Below are positions 9,684 to 18,676 of a DNA stretch of 64,000 nt, piece by piece. The translations under genes were made by a program, and so were the position numbers. The notes under the pieces were generated by a model, which saw only the letters and a list, made by a program, of their open reading frames with translations, was not told the origin of the DNA and ran no database searches. The DNA is from Vibrio tubiashii ATCC 19109 (GTDB taxonomy: Bacteria > Pseudomonadota > Gammaproteobacteria > Enterobacterales > Vibrionaceae). The stretch covers positions 2,170,001 through 2,234,000 of the forward strand of contig NZ_CP009354.1 in assembly GCF_000772105.1 (NCBI RefSeq), given 5' to 3'. The stretch's first letter is position 1. Each line of letters starts with the position of its first letter.

Positions 9684-10898
9684 ATGCAAAATATCGGGAT
9701 GTCGTCAAAACTCGACAATGTCTGCTATGACATTAGGGGTCCTGTACTCAAACATGCTAAGCGCATGGAGGAAGAGGGGCATAAAATACTGAAATTGAAC
9801 ATCGGTAACCCTGCCCCATTTGGCTTCGACGCCCCAGACGAAATTTTGGTTGATGTAATCCGTAATCTGCCAACTTCGCAAGGTTACTGTGATTCAAAAG
9901 GTATCTACTCTGCCCGTAAAGCGGTGGTTCAACATTACCAACGTAAAGGTATACGCTCTCTTGATGTCGAAGACGTCTACGTAGGTAACGGTGCATCAGA
10001 GCTTATCGTTATGGCAATGCAGGCTTTGCTAAACAATGGTGACGAAATGCTCGTCCCTGCGCCTGACTACCCACTCTGGACCGCATCTGTTGCTTTATCC
10101 GGTGGTAAAGCCATTCACTATATGTGTGATGAAGAAGCGGATTGGTATCCAGACCTAGACGACATTAAAAGCAAGATAACGCCAAAAACTCGCGGCATTG
10201 TTCTGATCAACCCAAACAACCCAACAGGTGCGGTTTACAGTCGTGACTTCTTACTAGAAGTCATTGAGATTGCCCGCCAGCACAAGCTGATCATTTTTGC
10301 CGACGAAATTTACGACAAGGTTCTCTATGATGGTGCGACACACACATCGGTAGCGACCTTAACAGAAGATGTGCTAGTCGTGACTTTTAACGGTTTATCA
10401 AAAGCTTATCGTGTTTGTGGTTTCCGTGGCGGTTGGATGTTCCTTACAGGACCTAAGCATCAAGCTCAAGGGTACATCAATGGTCTCGATATGCTTTCAT
10501 CGATGCGCCTGTGTGCCAATGTGCCGATGCAACATGCTATCCAAACCGCATTAGGTGGCTATCAGAGTATTAACGAACTGATCCTGCCTGGTGGGCGTTT
10601 GCTAGAGCAGCGAGACAAAGCTTTTGAGCTAATCAATCAAATTCCTGGCGTCTCTTGCATTAAGCCAAAAGGTGCCATGTACCTTTTCCCGAAAATCGAC
10701 ACCAAGATGTACAACATCAAAGACGATCAAAAGATGGTGCTCGACTTCTTGATTCAAGAGAAAGTACTGCTGGTCCAAGGAACAGGCTTCAACTGGCCGA
10801 AACCGGATCACTTCCGCATTGTGACCTTGCCGCATGTCGAAGATTTGGAAATGGCGATAGGTCGTTTTGAACGCTTCTTATCAACTTATAGTCAGTAG
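9684..10898 (+). CDS. alaA: glutamate-pyruvate (alanine) aminotransferase
   Basis: PLP-dependent class I/II aminotransferase making L-alanine from pyruvate and glutamate, the AlaA/YfbQ type. The 404-aa protein contains GNGASELI (phosphate-binding region), NPNNPTGAVY, FADEIYDKV and the PLP lysine K240 in FNGLSKAYRVCG, plus the C-terminal arginine region DHFRIVTLPH. It is monocistronic with a strong terminator 27 bp after the stop. The upstream region is AT-rich, but no specific operator could be identified. Confidence 0.94.
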   Translation: MQNIGMSSKLDNVCYDIRGPVLKHAKRMEEEGHKILKLNIGNPAPFGFDAPDEILVDVIRNLPTSQGYCDSKGIYSARKAVVQHYQRKGIRSLDVEDVYVGNGASELIVMAMQALLNNGDEMLVPAPDYPLWTASVALSGGKAIHYMCDEEADWYPDLDDIKSKITPKTRGIVLINPNNPTGAVYSRDFLLEVIEIARQHKLIIFADEIYDKVLYDGATHTSVATLTEDVLVVTFNGLSKAYRVCGFRGGWMFLTGPKHQAQGYINGLDMLSSMRLCANVPMQHAIQTALGGYQSINELILPGGRLLEQRDKAFELINQIPGVSCIKPKGAMYLFPKIDTKMYNIKDDQKMVLDFLIQEKVLLVQGTGFNWPKPDHFRIVTLPHVEDLEMAIGRFERFLSTYSQ

Positions 10899-10925
10899 TA
10901 ATTAGCGCTGAACTTTCATATGCTT

Positions 10926-10952
10926 AAAGGACACTCATCGAGTGTCCTTTTT
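10926..10952 (+). terminator. terminator of alaA
   Basis: A perfect 11-bp stem (AAAGGACACTC at 10926-10936, GAGTGTCCTTT at 10940-10950) with a 3-nt loop, followed by more T. It stands between alaA and yfbR. Confidence 0.85.
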
Positions 10953-10969
10953 CGTTTAGGGAGGAACAA

Positions 10970-11569
10970 ATGCCAAACAGTAATCCAAAGGAAAGTCACT
11001 TTTTTGCTCACCTAGCGCGTATGAAGCTGATTCAGCGTTGGCCTTTGATGCGTTCAGTCTCGACGGAAAACATCTCAGAGCATAGTTTGCAGGTCGCGTT
11101 TGTTGCCCACGCGCTAGCCGTGATCAAAAACAAAAAGTTTGGTGGAACGTTAAATCCGGAGCGAATCGCTATCCTTGGTATGTATCACGACACCAGTGAA
11201 GTGCTTACTGGGGATTTACCGACCCCCGTCAAATACTACAACCCAGAGATAGCCAAAGAATACAAAAAGATCGAAGCTGCGGCAGAGCAAAAACTGCTCT
11301 CTATGCTGCCTGAAGAGTTTCGCGATGATTTCGCGCCCTTTCTAGTCTCTCAGTCTGCCCATACCGAAGATGCCGCCATAGTGAAGCAAGCAGACACCAT
11401 CTGTGCCTACTTGAAGTGTCTAGAGGAACTCAGTGCAGGAAACCATGAATATGCGTTAGCCAAGAAGCGTCTTGATATCACTTTGCAAGAGCGCCGCACA
11501 CCAGAGATGGACTATTTCCTCCATACCTTTGCGCCTAGCTTTGAGCTATCATTAGATGAAATCAGCTAG
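10970..11569 (+). CDS. yfbR: 5'-deoxynucleotidase, HD-domain (YfbR family)
   Basis: Dephosphorylates deoxyribonucleoside 5'-monophosphates, part of dNTP pool control. The 199-aa protein has the HD metal site: H38 in [10 protein letters not shown] and H73-D74 in [13 protein letters not shown] further acidic residue is in [10 protein letters not shown]. The ATG has a strong AGGGAGGA ribosome site. Its last 8 bp overlap the end of the convergent LysR gene. It follows alaA as yfbR follows yfbQ in enterics. Confidence 0.93.
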   Translation: MPNSNPKESHFFAHLARMKLIQRWPLMRSVSTENISEHSLQVAFVAHALAVIKNKKFGGTLNPERIAILGMYHDTSEVLTGDLPTPVKYYNPEIAKEYKKIEAAAEQKLLSMLPEEFRDDFAPFLVSQSAHTEDAAIVKQADTICAYLKCLEELSAGNHEYALAKKRLDITLQERRTPEMDYFLHTFAPSFELSLDEIS

Positions 11570-12470
11570 TATGTAGATGCTCTTTATGGAAAGCATCTAA
11601 CAAGTAGTCGATGAACACCTTCTTACGCTTTGGTATTAACTGTCGGTCGGCATAAACCAAGCTAACACTGACTTCCGGCATCGAGTATTGAGGCAGGAGA
11701 TGTTTTAATTTGCCACTGTTAAAATGCTCTAAACAGATAAACTCTGGAAGCACTGCGATACCTAATCCGTCAATGCAGGCATTAAGGCAAGATGTAATGG
11801 TATTCACTCTTAATTGATACGGTAAGTCGATCAAATAAGAGAATCCATCTTCTAAACTGAGTTGCCACTTTGGTAAACGTGCACCTTTGTTAAACACCTC
11901 AATCACTCGATGAGGCTCAGTGAGATCGAGATGGCTATCAATCTGACCAAATTTCCCTAGATACTCTGGGCTAGCAACCAAAACCCGCTTTGATGATGTC
12001 AGATACCTTGAAATAAGACTCGAGTCTTCTAGCTCACCGATTTGCGCATAAAGATCAATGCCCTCAGATATAATATCTACTTCACGATTCGTCAGCTCCA
12101 GATTTAACGTTACATGAGGATAATCGGCCAAGAACTGGTGAATGTATTTACTTAACACTTGTTGACCAAGCTCGACGGGAAAGACGACATTGAGCGGTCC
12201 TCTGATTAAGTCTTGGTTAGCACTCACTTCCAGCTCTGCCTGATTGAGAAGCTCCAGCATCTGTTGGCTAGATTGATAAAAGCGTTCCCCTTCCGGCGTT
12301 AACATTAGGCTACGTGTGGAGCGAGTGATCAATCTCACACCTAAGTGTTGTTCTAACTCCCCTAACTTTCGACTGACCGTGGATTTAGTCATATTCAATG
12401 CCTCTGCCGCGTGGGTGAAACTTCCACACTCAACCACTTGTGCAAAAACGGTTATAGCGTTTAAGTCCAT
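11562..12470 (-). CDS. LysR-family regulator of the adjacent efflux pair
   Basis: A 302-aa LysR regulator. The N-terminal winged helix ([18 protein letters not shown], then [21 protein letters not shown]) is followed by a substrate-binding domain with [13 protein letters not shown]. It belongs to the group often called AaeR/CrgA-like. The gene is divergent from the EmrA-type fusion protein at 12593 with 122 bp between them, so regulation of the pump is likely. The inducer is unknown. Its 3' end overlaps yfbR by 8 bp. Confidence 0.88.
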   Translation of the reverse strand: MDLNAITVFAQVVECGSFTHAAEALNMTKSTVSRKLGELEQHLGVRLITRSTRSLMLTPEGERFYQSSQQMLELLNQAELEVSANQDLIRGPLNVVFPVELGQQVLSKYIHQFLADYPHVTLNLELTNREVDIISEGIDLYAQIGELEDSSLISRYLTSSKRVLVASPEYLGKFGQIDSHLDLTEPHRVIEVFNKGARLPKWQLSLEDGFSYLIDLPYQLRVNTITSCLNACIDGLGIAVLPEFICLEHFNSGKLKHLLPQYSMPEVSVSLVYADRQLIPKRKKVFIDYLLDAFHKEHLHTS

Positions 12471-12592
12471 TGAATTTCCTCTCTCTTAATTAGAACAATT
12501 TGTGCAACAGTGTTTTCATTTTTTCCTATCTTATCAACCAATCCAATTCCTTTACAATTTGTTACATCCTTATTCCCCCAACGAGAATCACT

Positions 12593-13651
12593 ATGACCGA
12601 AAACCATAACGCCCCAGCCATGCCTCGCAAACGCAACAAAGCCCCATTAATTGCCACCGCAATTATGCTGTCACTAGGCTTGCTGGGTGGTGGTTACTGG
12701 CTCACTTATGGTCAATACTTCGAGTCTACCGATAATGCCTATTTGCAAGGTGATATCACCAGTATCAGTCCTAAAGTTTCAGGCTATATCGCTAAGTCTT
12801 ACATCACTGATAACCAAGCGGTAAAACAGGGTGACCTACTAGTACAAATAGATGACCGCGATTATCAAGCGGCTCTAGAGCAAGCTAAAGCACACCTAAC
12901 CGTCACCGAAGCGAGTGAGCACAACCTCGTTGCTCAGCAAAAACTGCAACGCAGCCAAATTCACCAAGCTGAGAGCCAAGTTGAGTCAGCGCAAGCAGAG
13001 TACGATCGCGCCGTTCAGCAAGTGGCACGCTCACGCAGCCTGTTAAAACGCAACTACGCTTCTCAAGATGAAGTAGACAGCATGCTCGCTCAGCAAAAAG
13101 TTACAATGGCACAACTTGACGAAGCGAAAGCTAGCCTAGATGCAGCAAACGAACAATTGAATGTCATTGCCAGTGAAATTGAACAAGCACGTGCTTCAGT
13201 AACAGAAGCGCAAGCAGGGCTAAAACAAGCTCAGTTAAACTTGGATTACACCAAAGTTTACGCACCAACGGATGGCATCATAGGCAAACGAAGCGTTCGC
13301 GAAGGTCTGTTAGTTCAGGCGGGCGCACCATTGATGAGCCTAGTACCAAATAACGCAGTGTGGATCGAAGCCAACTTCAAGGAGACTCAACTGAGCGGCA
13401 TTCATAAAGGGCAAAAAGTCGAAGTCGAGCTGGATGCTTTTCCTGGCAAGCATCTAGAAGGCGTTGTTGATAGCTTCTCTCCCGCCACTGGTGCGAAGTT
13501 CGCTCTACTGCCACCTGAAAATGCGACAGGCAACTTCACCAAAATCGTTCAACGTGTCCCCGTCAAAATCACGATTCCTGATGCTAAAGAGCTAAAAGGC
13601 CGCTTGCTTCCAGGTTTGTCTGTTATCGCGACCATTGATACGCGAGGCTAG
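12593..13651 (+). CDS. EmrA-like periplasmic adaptor (HlyD family) of an efflux pump
   Basis: Membrane-fusion subunit linking an inner-membrane exporter to an outer-membrane channel, 352 aa. One N-terminal membrane segment (about residues 18-38, LIATAIMLSLGLLGGGYWL) is followed by a biotinyl-lipoyl-like half (ISPKVSGYIAKSYITDNQAVKQGD), a glutamine-rich alpha hairpin (about 95-210) and a second half with YAPTDGIIGKRSVREG. The frame extends 93 bases upstream, but the ATG at 12593 gives the normal cytoplasmic lead. It is followed after 2 bp by the transporter gene. The substrate is probably a toxic hydrophobic compound. Confidence 0.9.
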   Translation: MTENHNAPAMPRKRNKAPLIATAIMLSLGLLGGGYWLTYGQYFESTDNAYLQGDITSISPKVSGYIAKSYITDNQAVKQGDLLVQIDDRDYQAALEQAKAHLTVTEASEHNLVAQQKLQRSQIHQAESQVESAQAEYDRAVQQVARSRSLLKRNYASQDEVDSMLAQQKVTMAQLDEAKASLDAANEQLNVIASEIEQARASVTEAQAGLKQAQLNLDYTKVYAPTDGIIGKRSVREGLLVQAGAPLMSLVPNNAVWIEANFKETQLSGIHKGQKVEVELDAFPGKHLEGVVDSFSPATGAKFALLPPENATGNFTKIVQRVPVKITIPDAKELKGRLLPGLSVIATIDTRG

Positions 13652-13653
13652 TC

Positions 13654-15201
13654 ATGGCAGATGCTGCAATTAGTCCCAATGTTGAAGAGCAACAAGTGCC
13701 GACGCGCCACTGGATCGCCCTGTTTGGTGGTCTCATTGGCGCATTTATGGCAATTCTTGATATTCAAATCACCAACTCTTCGCTAAAAGATATTCAAGGA
13801 GCACTTTCTGCGACATTGGATGAGAGTTCTTGGATCTCAACCTCTTATCTCGTGGCAGAAATGATCGCCATTCCGCTCAGCGGTTGGCTATCAAAAGCAC
13901 TGGGAAAACGCCGATATCTCACTTGGACAACCGCGATCTTTACCCTTTCGTCACTGTTATGTTCTTTCTCATGGAATATGACCTCAATGATCGTGTTCCG
14001 CGCGATGCAAGGCTTTAGCGGTGGCGCTCTGATCCCTCTTGCCTTTTCATTGGTCGTGCAGCTTTTGCCTCTCAATAAACGGGCGGTAGGTATGGCACTG
14101 TTTGGTGTCACTGCCACTTTTGCACCCTCTATCGGCCCAACGTTTGGTGGCTGGTTGACGGAAAATCTCTCTTGGCACTACATCTTCTATATCAACATTC
14201 CGCCCGCTTTCTTAGTGATCGCAATGATTCGCTATGGTTTGGATGATGAGCCTCTAGAGCTAGCAACACTCAAAAATGCAGACTGGTTTGGTATAGCAAC
14301 TATGGCACTGGGCTTAGGTTGCCTAGAAGTCGTACTTGAAGAAGGCAATCGCGAGGAGTGGTTCAGCTCTAGCTTTATCATCACCTTGGCGATCATATCC
14401 GCCGTGAGCTTAGTCTATTTTGTGATTAATGAACTGCAGCACAAAAAACCATTAGTTAACTTACGATTGCTACGTGATGGACAGTTTGCGATGTCTTGTA
14501 TCGCTTATCTGATTCTTGGTATGGCGCTATTAGGTTCGATCTATGTGCTGCCGATGTACCTCACCCAGATTCAGCAATACAACGCGATGGAGATCGGTGA
14601 AGTGTTGATGTGGATGGGCTTTCCGCAGCTGCTGATTTTTCCGCTCGTACCAAAGTTAACCCAAATCATTAAGCCCAAATACTTAGTGACATTTGGCTTT
14701 GCCATGTTTGGCTTAAGTTGTTACGTCAACACTCATATGACCGTTGATTTTGGTGGTCAGCAACTGATTTTATCCATGGTACTGCGTGCCATTGGTAGCC
14801 CATTTATCATGGTCCCGTTATCTTTAGTCGCGATGAAGAACATCGCCAAGCATGAGACGCCTGATGCTTCCACCCTCACTAACGTTATGCGCAATTTGGG
14901 TGGTGCTTTCAGTATCGCGGTGATTGCTACTTTGCTTGATAACAAAACGCGCGAACATTTGGCTCATATCAAAGAGTCGCTACCCACTGTCAGTCAGTTA
15001 GGCTGGCAAACTCTGCAACAACAACAGAGCTTCTTTATTCAAGCAGGCAGTGATAGCGCAACAGCGTTGCAGCAAGCTCAAGCCAGTTTGGTTGCTACAA
15101 TGCAAAGAGATGCGGCGATTATGGCTTATAACGATGTGTTTCTGATGATGACTGGCTTTCTCGCTGTCGCAGCAATGCTGATTCTGACGATGCGCGACTG
15201 A
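13654..15201 (+). CDS. DHA2-family drug:proton antiporter, EmrB-like
   Basis: Major-facilitator exporter with about 14 membrane segments, 515 aa. Family motifs are LDIQITNSSLKDI in segment 1 (motif D1), GWLSKALGKRRYL (motif A), FRAMQGFSGGALIPLA and GPTFGGWLTENLSWHYIFYINIP (motif C region, about residues 160-182). It works with the upstream adaptor, 2 bp away, and an outer-membrane channel encoded elsewhere. It could confer multidrug or bile resistance; the substrate cannot be read from sequence. No clear terminator follows before dgt. Confidence 0.92.
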   Translation: MADAAISPNVEEQQVPTRHWIALFGGLIGAFMAILDIQITNSSLKDIQGALSATLDESSWISTSYLVAEMIAIPLSGWLSKALGKRRYLTWTTAIFTLSSLLCSFSWNMTSMIVFRAMQGFSGGALIPLAFSLVVQLLPLNKRAVGMALFGVTATFAPSIGPTFGGWLTENLSWHYIFYINIPPAFLVIAMIRYGLDDEPLELATLKNADWFGIATMALGLGCLEVVLEEGNREEWFSSSFIITLAIISAVSLVYFVINELQHKKPLVNLRLLRDGQFAMSCIAYLILGMALLGSIYVLPMYLTQIQQYNAMEIGEVLMWMGFPQLLIFPLVPKLTQIIKPKYLVTFGFAMFGLSCYVNTHMTVDFGGQQLILSMVLRAIGSPFIMVPLSLVAMKNIAKHETPDASTLTNVMRNLGGAFSIAVIATLLDNKTREHLAHIKESLPTVSQLGWQTLQQQQSFFIQAGSDSATALQQAQASLVATMQRDAAIMAYNDVFLMMTGFLAVAAMLILTMRD

Positions 15202-15257
15202 TCTTGCAGTCACTAGCGTATACGTGTACGGTAAGAAGAAACAGGGGAGCGTAGCCT

Positions 15258-16574
15258 ATGACGTTTAAAATCAGCGATTTATGGCATGAACGCCACGATG
15301 ATGAGCATAAAATCCGTCGTGATGACCACCGCAGTCCATATCAAAGGGATCGGGCGCGCATCCTGCACTCTGCCGCTTTTCGCCGCTTACAAGCAAAAAC
15401 CCAAGTACATGGTAATAGCTTCGACGACTTTCACCGGACTCGCTTAACTCACTCATTAGAGGCCGCTCAATTGGGCACAGGTATAGTCGCCCAGTTGAAA
15501 AAGAAACAACCGGAGTTTAGAGACTTATTACCCAGTGACAGCCTGATCGATTCGTTATGCCTTGCTCATGACATTGGTCACCCACCCTATGGTCACGGCG
15601 GCGAAGTGGCACTCAATTATATGATGCGGGAACATGGCGGCTTTGAAGGCAATGCCCAAACCTTTCGCATCGTGACCAAGCTGGAACCTTACACCGAACA
15701 ATTTGGTATGAATCTGGCGCGCCGTACTTTGCTTGGCTTAATCAAATACCCTGCGATGATTAGCCAGACTCGCGCCGCAAAGGTTCCAGACAGTGTTTCC
15801 CACCAGCGTAAGCTAAAAGCGAAAGATTGGTCGCCGGCAAAAGGGCTGTACGACTGCGATAAAACCTTGTTTGACTGGGTTGTCGAGCCTTTAAGTGAAC
15901 AAGATAAATTGCTATTCAGCCAGATGCGTGAAGAGAAAGTCAGTGACATCCAGCATAGCAAAACTCGCTATAAATCGATTGATTGTTCAATCATGGAACT
16001 CGCGGACGATATTGCTTACGGTGTGCATGATCTTGAAGATGCGATTGTTCTGGGAATGGTTAATCGCCACCAGTGGATTGAAGGTGCTTCTAGCCACTTG
16101 TCGGAATGCGGTGATCCTTGGTTTGAAAAACACATTGCCTCAATTACCGAGATGCTTTTTGCCGGAACTCATTACCAGCGCAAAGATGCGATTGGTGGCA
16201 TGGTTAACGCGCTGCTGACTAGTATTTCCATCAAACCAATTGATGCCCCGTTCCAAAGCGAACTGTTGGCTTTCAATGCCGTATTAGAACCTTCGATGGC
16301 AAAAGCACTCGATGTATTGAAGAAGTTTGTCAGTGACTATGTAATACAAGTGCCTCACGTTCAAGTGGTGGAATACAAGGGTCAGCAGATCATTATGGAT
16401 ATTTTCGAGGCACTCAGCGCTGACCCAGAGCGATTATTGCCCATCAATGTACGCCAGAAGTGGTTAGACAAAGAGAGTGAGAGTGCGGGCTTTCGAGTCA
16501 TTGCTGATTACATATCTTCGATGACAGATGGACACGCACAAAGGCTCCACCAGCAACTGTTTTCCTCTCACTAA
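15258..16574 (+). CDS. dgt: dGTPase-like deoxynucleoside triphosphate triphosphohydrolase
   Basis: Hydrolyses dNTPs to deoxynucleoside and tripolyphosphate. The 438-aa protein contains the conserved start RSPYQRDRARILHSAAFRRLQAKTQV, the HD metal site H65 (RTRLTHSLE) and H104-D105 (CLAHDIGHPPYGHGG), and DDIAYGVHDLEDA. Length matches the Vibrio dGTPase-like proteins rather than the 505-aa E. coli Dgt, so the substrate may be broader than dGTP. The ribosome site is GGGAG. A hairpin follows the stop. Confidence 0.88.
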   Translation: MTFKISDLWHERHDDEHKIRRDDHRSPYQRDRARILHSAAFRRLQAKTQVHGNSFDDFHRTRLTHSLEAAQLGTGIVAQLKKKQPEFRDLLPSDSLIDSLCLAHDIGHPPYGHGGEVALNYMMREHGGFEGNAQTFRIVTKLEPYTEQFGMNLARRTLLGLIKYPAMISQTRAAKVPDSVSHQRKLKAKDWSPAKGLYDCDKTLFDWVVEPLSEQDKLLFSQMREEKVSDIQHSKTRYKSIDCSIMELADDIAYGVHDLEDAIVLGMVNRHQWIEGASSHLSECGDPWFEKHIASITEMLFAGTHYQRKDAIGGMVNALLTSISIKPIDAPFQSELLAFNAVLEPSMAKALDVLKKFVSDYVIQVPHVQVVEYKGQQIIMDIFEALSADPERLLPINVRQKWLDKESESAGFRVIADYISSMTDGHAQRLHQQLFSSH

Positions 16575-16580
16575 ACATAA

Positions 16581-16602
16581 AGGGCAGCGTTATCGCTGCC
16601 CT
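16581..16602. terminator. bidirectional terminator between dgt and add
   Basis: A 9-bp stem (AGGGCAGCG, 16581-16589; CGCTGCCCT, 16594-16602) with a 4-nt loop. The minus-strand side runs into TTTATGTTT, so it looks better as the end of add than of dgt. Confidence 0.6.
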
Positions 16603-16621
16603 CTTGATTCATACCAGCGAG

Positions 16622-17635
16622 TTAACTCACCGAACTAATAAATTCGCCCAGCTTTTCTCTTAGTTTTTGCTTCTCTTCATCACTGATGAAACTGGCGGCA
16701 ATCGCATTGCGGGTAAACTTCGCTAGCTCTTGATTGGTCATTGAGTGTGCTTCGGCGACAGCCAAGAAATTATCTGTCATATAACCTCCAAAGTAAGCAG
16801 GGTCATCAGAATTGATCGTCACGCAAATACCACGCCTTAGCAGCTCAACAATATTGTGCTCATGCATATCTTCAAACACCTTGAGCTTAGTATTAGATAG
16901 TGGGCATACCGTTAGTGGCATATGGCTTTGTGCTAAAGCGTGCAATAAATTTTCGTCATCAGAGCATCTCACACCATGATCAATACGGCTTACCTTCAAT
17001 AGCTCTAAGCTATCATAGATATTACTTACAGGACCTTCTTCCCCTGCATGAGCCACCGTTAAGAATCCTTCTTCTATCGCTTTAGCAAATACGCGGGCAA
17101 ACTTCTCTGGCGGATGACCAAGCTCCGAAGAATCCAAACCGACACCAACAATCTTGCTTTTATGCTCAAGGGCTTGGAATAAGGTATCAAAGGCACTTTC
17201 TTCGTCTAAGTGGCGTAGGAAACACATGATGATCTGGCTAGTAATACCAAGTTGCTCACGGCCATCTTCTAGTGCGCGGTGAATACCGCTGATCACGGTC
17301 TCAAACGCAATCCCTCTCTCAGTGTGAGTTTGCGGGTCAAAGAATATCTCAGTATGGATGACATTATCTTGCTGACAACGTAACAAGTAAGCCCAAGTCA
17401 GATCATAGAAATCTTGCTCATGAATAAGAACATTTGCACCTTGATAATAGATGTCTAAAAAGGACTGAAGGTTAGTAAACTGATACGCGGCCTTCACTTC
17501 CTCTGGGGTAGTAAAAGGTAACGCGATATTATTGCGCTGAGCGAGTTCAAACATCATTTCTGGCTCAAGGGAGCCTTCTATATGCAAATGCAGCTCAACT
17601 TTTGGAAGTTGTTGGATAAATTGGGTTTGGTTCAT
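16622..17635 (-). CDS. add: adenosine deaminase
   Basis: Converts adenosine to inosine in purine salvage. The 337-aa protein shows the zinc ligands of [10 protein letters not shown] (residues 16 and 18), the catalytic glutamate and histidine in [10 protein letters not shown], and SDDPAYFGG near the C-terminus. The frame continues 36 bases upstream into an ERIC-like element, but the ATG at 17635 has a GGAGAG ribosome site and gives the family N-terminus [19 protein letters not shown]. It lies 232 bases downstream of an adenine riboswitch aptamer, so it is probably adenine regulated. Confidence 0.94.
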   Translation of the reverse strand: MNQTQFIQQLPKVELHLHIEGSLEPEMMFELAQRNNIALPFTTPEEVKAAYQFTNLQSFLDIYYQGANVLIHEQDFYDLTWAYLLRCQQDNVIHTEIFFDPQTHTERGIAFETVISGIHRALEDGREQLGITSQIIMCFLRHLDEESAFDTLFQALEHKSKIVGVGLDSSELGHPPEKFARVFAKAIEEGFLTVAHAGEEGPVSNIYDSLELLKVSRIDHGVRCSDDENLLHALAQSHMPLTVCPLSNTKLKVFEDMHEHNIVELLRRGICVTINSDDPAYFGGYMTDNFLAVAEAHSMTNQELAKFTRNAIAASFISDEEKQKLREKLGEFISSVS

Positions 17636-17665
17636 GCTTGTCTCTCCATTCATATCAACCGAGAT

Positions 17666-17803
17666 ACCCAAAATAGTTGGAGTTGCAGCTAGGCGACCAA
17701 TAAATTCAGCCCTATGAGCATAGAAGTTCTATGTGATTCGGGCGGCCGGCGTTCCGGTGAATTTATGCAGTCAACAACGCTGCAGCTTCAAATATGAAGG
17801 GTA
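17666..17803. repeat. ERIC-like intergenic element upstream of add
   Basis: A 138-bp imperfect palindrome. The ends are TACCC (17666) and GGGTA (17803). Inside them are GTTGGAGTTGCAG and CTGCAGCTTC, and the centre is CCCTATGAGCATAGAAG...CTATGTGATTCGGG. These match the layout of ERIC sequences (TTGCAG...ATGAG...GTGA...CAGCTTGAAGTATGA). About 15 extra GC-rich bases (CGGCCGGCGTTCCGG, 17743-17757) interrupt the usual right half. It lies between the riboswitch and add, so it should be transcribed as part of the add leader and fold into a long hairpin. ERIC elements are known from Vibrio; this assignment is by pattern memory. Confidence 0.8.
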
Positions 17804-17808
17804 AACAA

Positions 17809-17854
17809 GCACTTTTCTCTAAATTAGCTTTCTGACATACAAAGAGAAAAGCGC
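17809..17854 (-). promoter_or_regulatory. hairpin downstream of the aptamer, possible expression platform
   Basis: In the add leader RNA, GCGCUUUUCUCU (17854-17843) can pair with AGAGAAAAGUGC (17820-17809), 12 bp with one G-U, around a 22-nt loop. The tail is UUGUUU. It resembles a weak intrinsic terminator or a sequestering hairpin. Its 5' arm can instead pair with the 3' strand of aptamer helix P1. Confidence 0.5.
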
Positions 17855-17867
17855 CATGCACTTAACT

Positions 17868-17934
17868 CTTCGTAATCTGAAATTTGAGGTTTCAGGTAGA
17901 GACTCCCACACCTTATCAGCGGGATTATACGAAG
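17868..17934 (-). ncRNA. adenine-sensing purine riboswitch aptamer
   Basis: On the minus strand this 67-nt stretch has the three-way junction of the purine riboswitch. P1 is CUUCGUA/UACGAAG; then come UAAU, P2 (CCC...GGG), the joining segment UCUCUACC, and P3 (CUGAAA...UUUCAG). The J3/1 segment reads GAUUACGAAG, with U at the position (74 in xpt numbering) that pairs with adenine; guanine riboswitches have C there. The V. vulnificus add riboswitch has the same layout. It faces add, which starts at 17635. Confidence 0.93.
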
Positions 17935-17967
17935 CTTCGCCTAGTAGTAACTAAACGATTGCGCGGC

Positions 17968-17997
17968 ATTGTACTTGGATAAAGTACTCATTGACAA
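17968..17997 (-). promoter_or_regulatory. predicted promoter of the add riboswitch transcript
   Basis: On the minus strand, TTGTCA (17997-17992) and TACAAT (17973-17968) are separated by 18 bp, close to the sigma-70 consensus. The start would lie about 30 bases before the aptamer. Two palindromes (17972-17986 and 18004-18018) flank the -35 box, and the first overlaps the -10. Confidence 0.6.
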
Positions 17998-18061
17998 CAT
18001 CGCACTTGGATCAAGTGTAGTCGCTTTGTTGGGTTTTGCCGCTTATTCCCAATTCGCCTGT

Positions 18062-18673
18062 TCAATCCGCGCGATAGTTTTTTTCAAACACGCCCGGTGG
18101 CATTTGCTGAATTTGAAACTCGATCATTTGGTTGAAGGCATCGATTAAAGGTAGGAAATCTGTCTCTGGTTCCAGTAGCGATAGAATGTGGTAGCCTGCC
18201 TCGACTGTCGAGAGGCTATTATCGCTTGGCGCTTTGCGAATACGGTAATTACCTTGCAAGTCATCAGGTAAGTGAATTAACGGCAGAGCGTGTAAATTGG
18301 TTGATAGCTGCCACATCTTATAGGCTTTTTTCCAAGTGCCATCTAACAGGATCACCCTTACCTTTTGCTCGGCAGATAACTTTTCGGCGACTTGTGTATG
18401 GCTCACAGAGCCTTCTCCCGGATAGAGCACAAAGTGATGATAGGACTCGTCGTACAGCAATTGGTTGAGCTTATCATGAACAGAAAAGTCTTCCCCTTCA
18501 AAGCAATAGCTATTGGCGAGTGACAGCTTGAGTATTCGCGCCGTTCCCATTGGTCTGTTTGTTTCACTGTGGTGTTGTAGGATGACCAACTCGACATTCG
18601 ATGTTAGGCTTTGTATCCACTCACAGATACAAGCTTTGAGTGACTTTCCACATTGAGAACAGTATCGGGACAT
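18062..18673 (-). CDS. DTW-domain tRNA-uridine aminocarboxypropyltransferase-like protein
   Basis: A 203-aa DTW-domain protein of the TapT/YfiP superfamily, whose studied members transfer the aminocarboxypropyl group of S-adenosylmethionine to uridine in tRNA. An N-terminal cysteine cluster (MSRYCSQCGKSLKACICEW) may bind zinc. HHSETNRPMGTARIL and the DTW-region motif LLDGTWKKAYKM are clear, and RIRKAPSDNSLSTVEA follows. It is divergent from the rhombosortase gene with start codons four bases apart. The tRNA target is inferred from the family. Confidence 0.85.
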   Translation of the reverse strand: MSRYCSQCGKSLKACICEWIQSLTSNVELVILQHHSETNRPMGTARILKLSLANSYCFEGEDFSVHDKLNQLLYDESYHHFVLYPGEGSVSHTQVAEKLSAEQKVRVILLDGTWKKAYKMWQLSTNLHALPLIHLPDDLQGNYRIRKAPSDNSLSTVEAGYHILSLLEPETDFLPLIDAFNQMIEFQIQQMPPGVFEKNYRAD

Positions 18674-18676
18674 AGT

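Noticed and set aside
17635-17671. Upstream start for add at 17671
   Set aside because: It would place the N-terminus inside the ERIC-like element. The ATG at 17635 has a good ribosome site and the family N-terminus.
17868-17934. Guanine-sensing riboswitch
   Set aside because: The ligand-pairing base in the J3/1 segment is U rather than C, and the controlled gene is adenosine deaminase.
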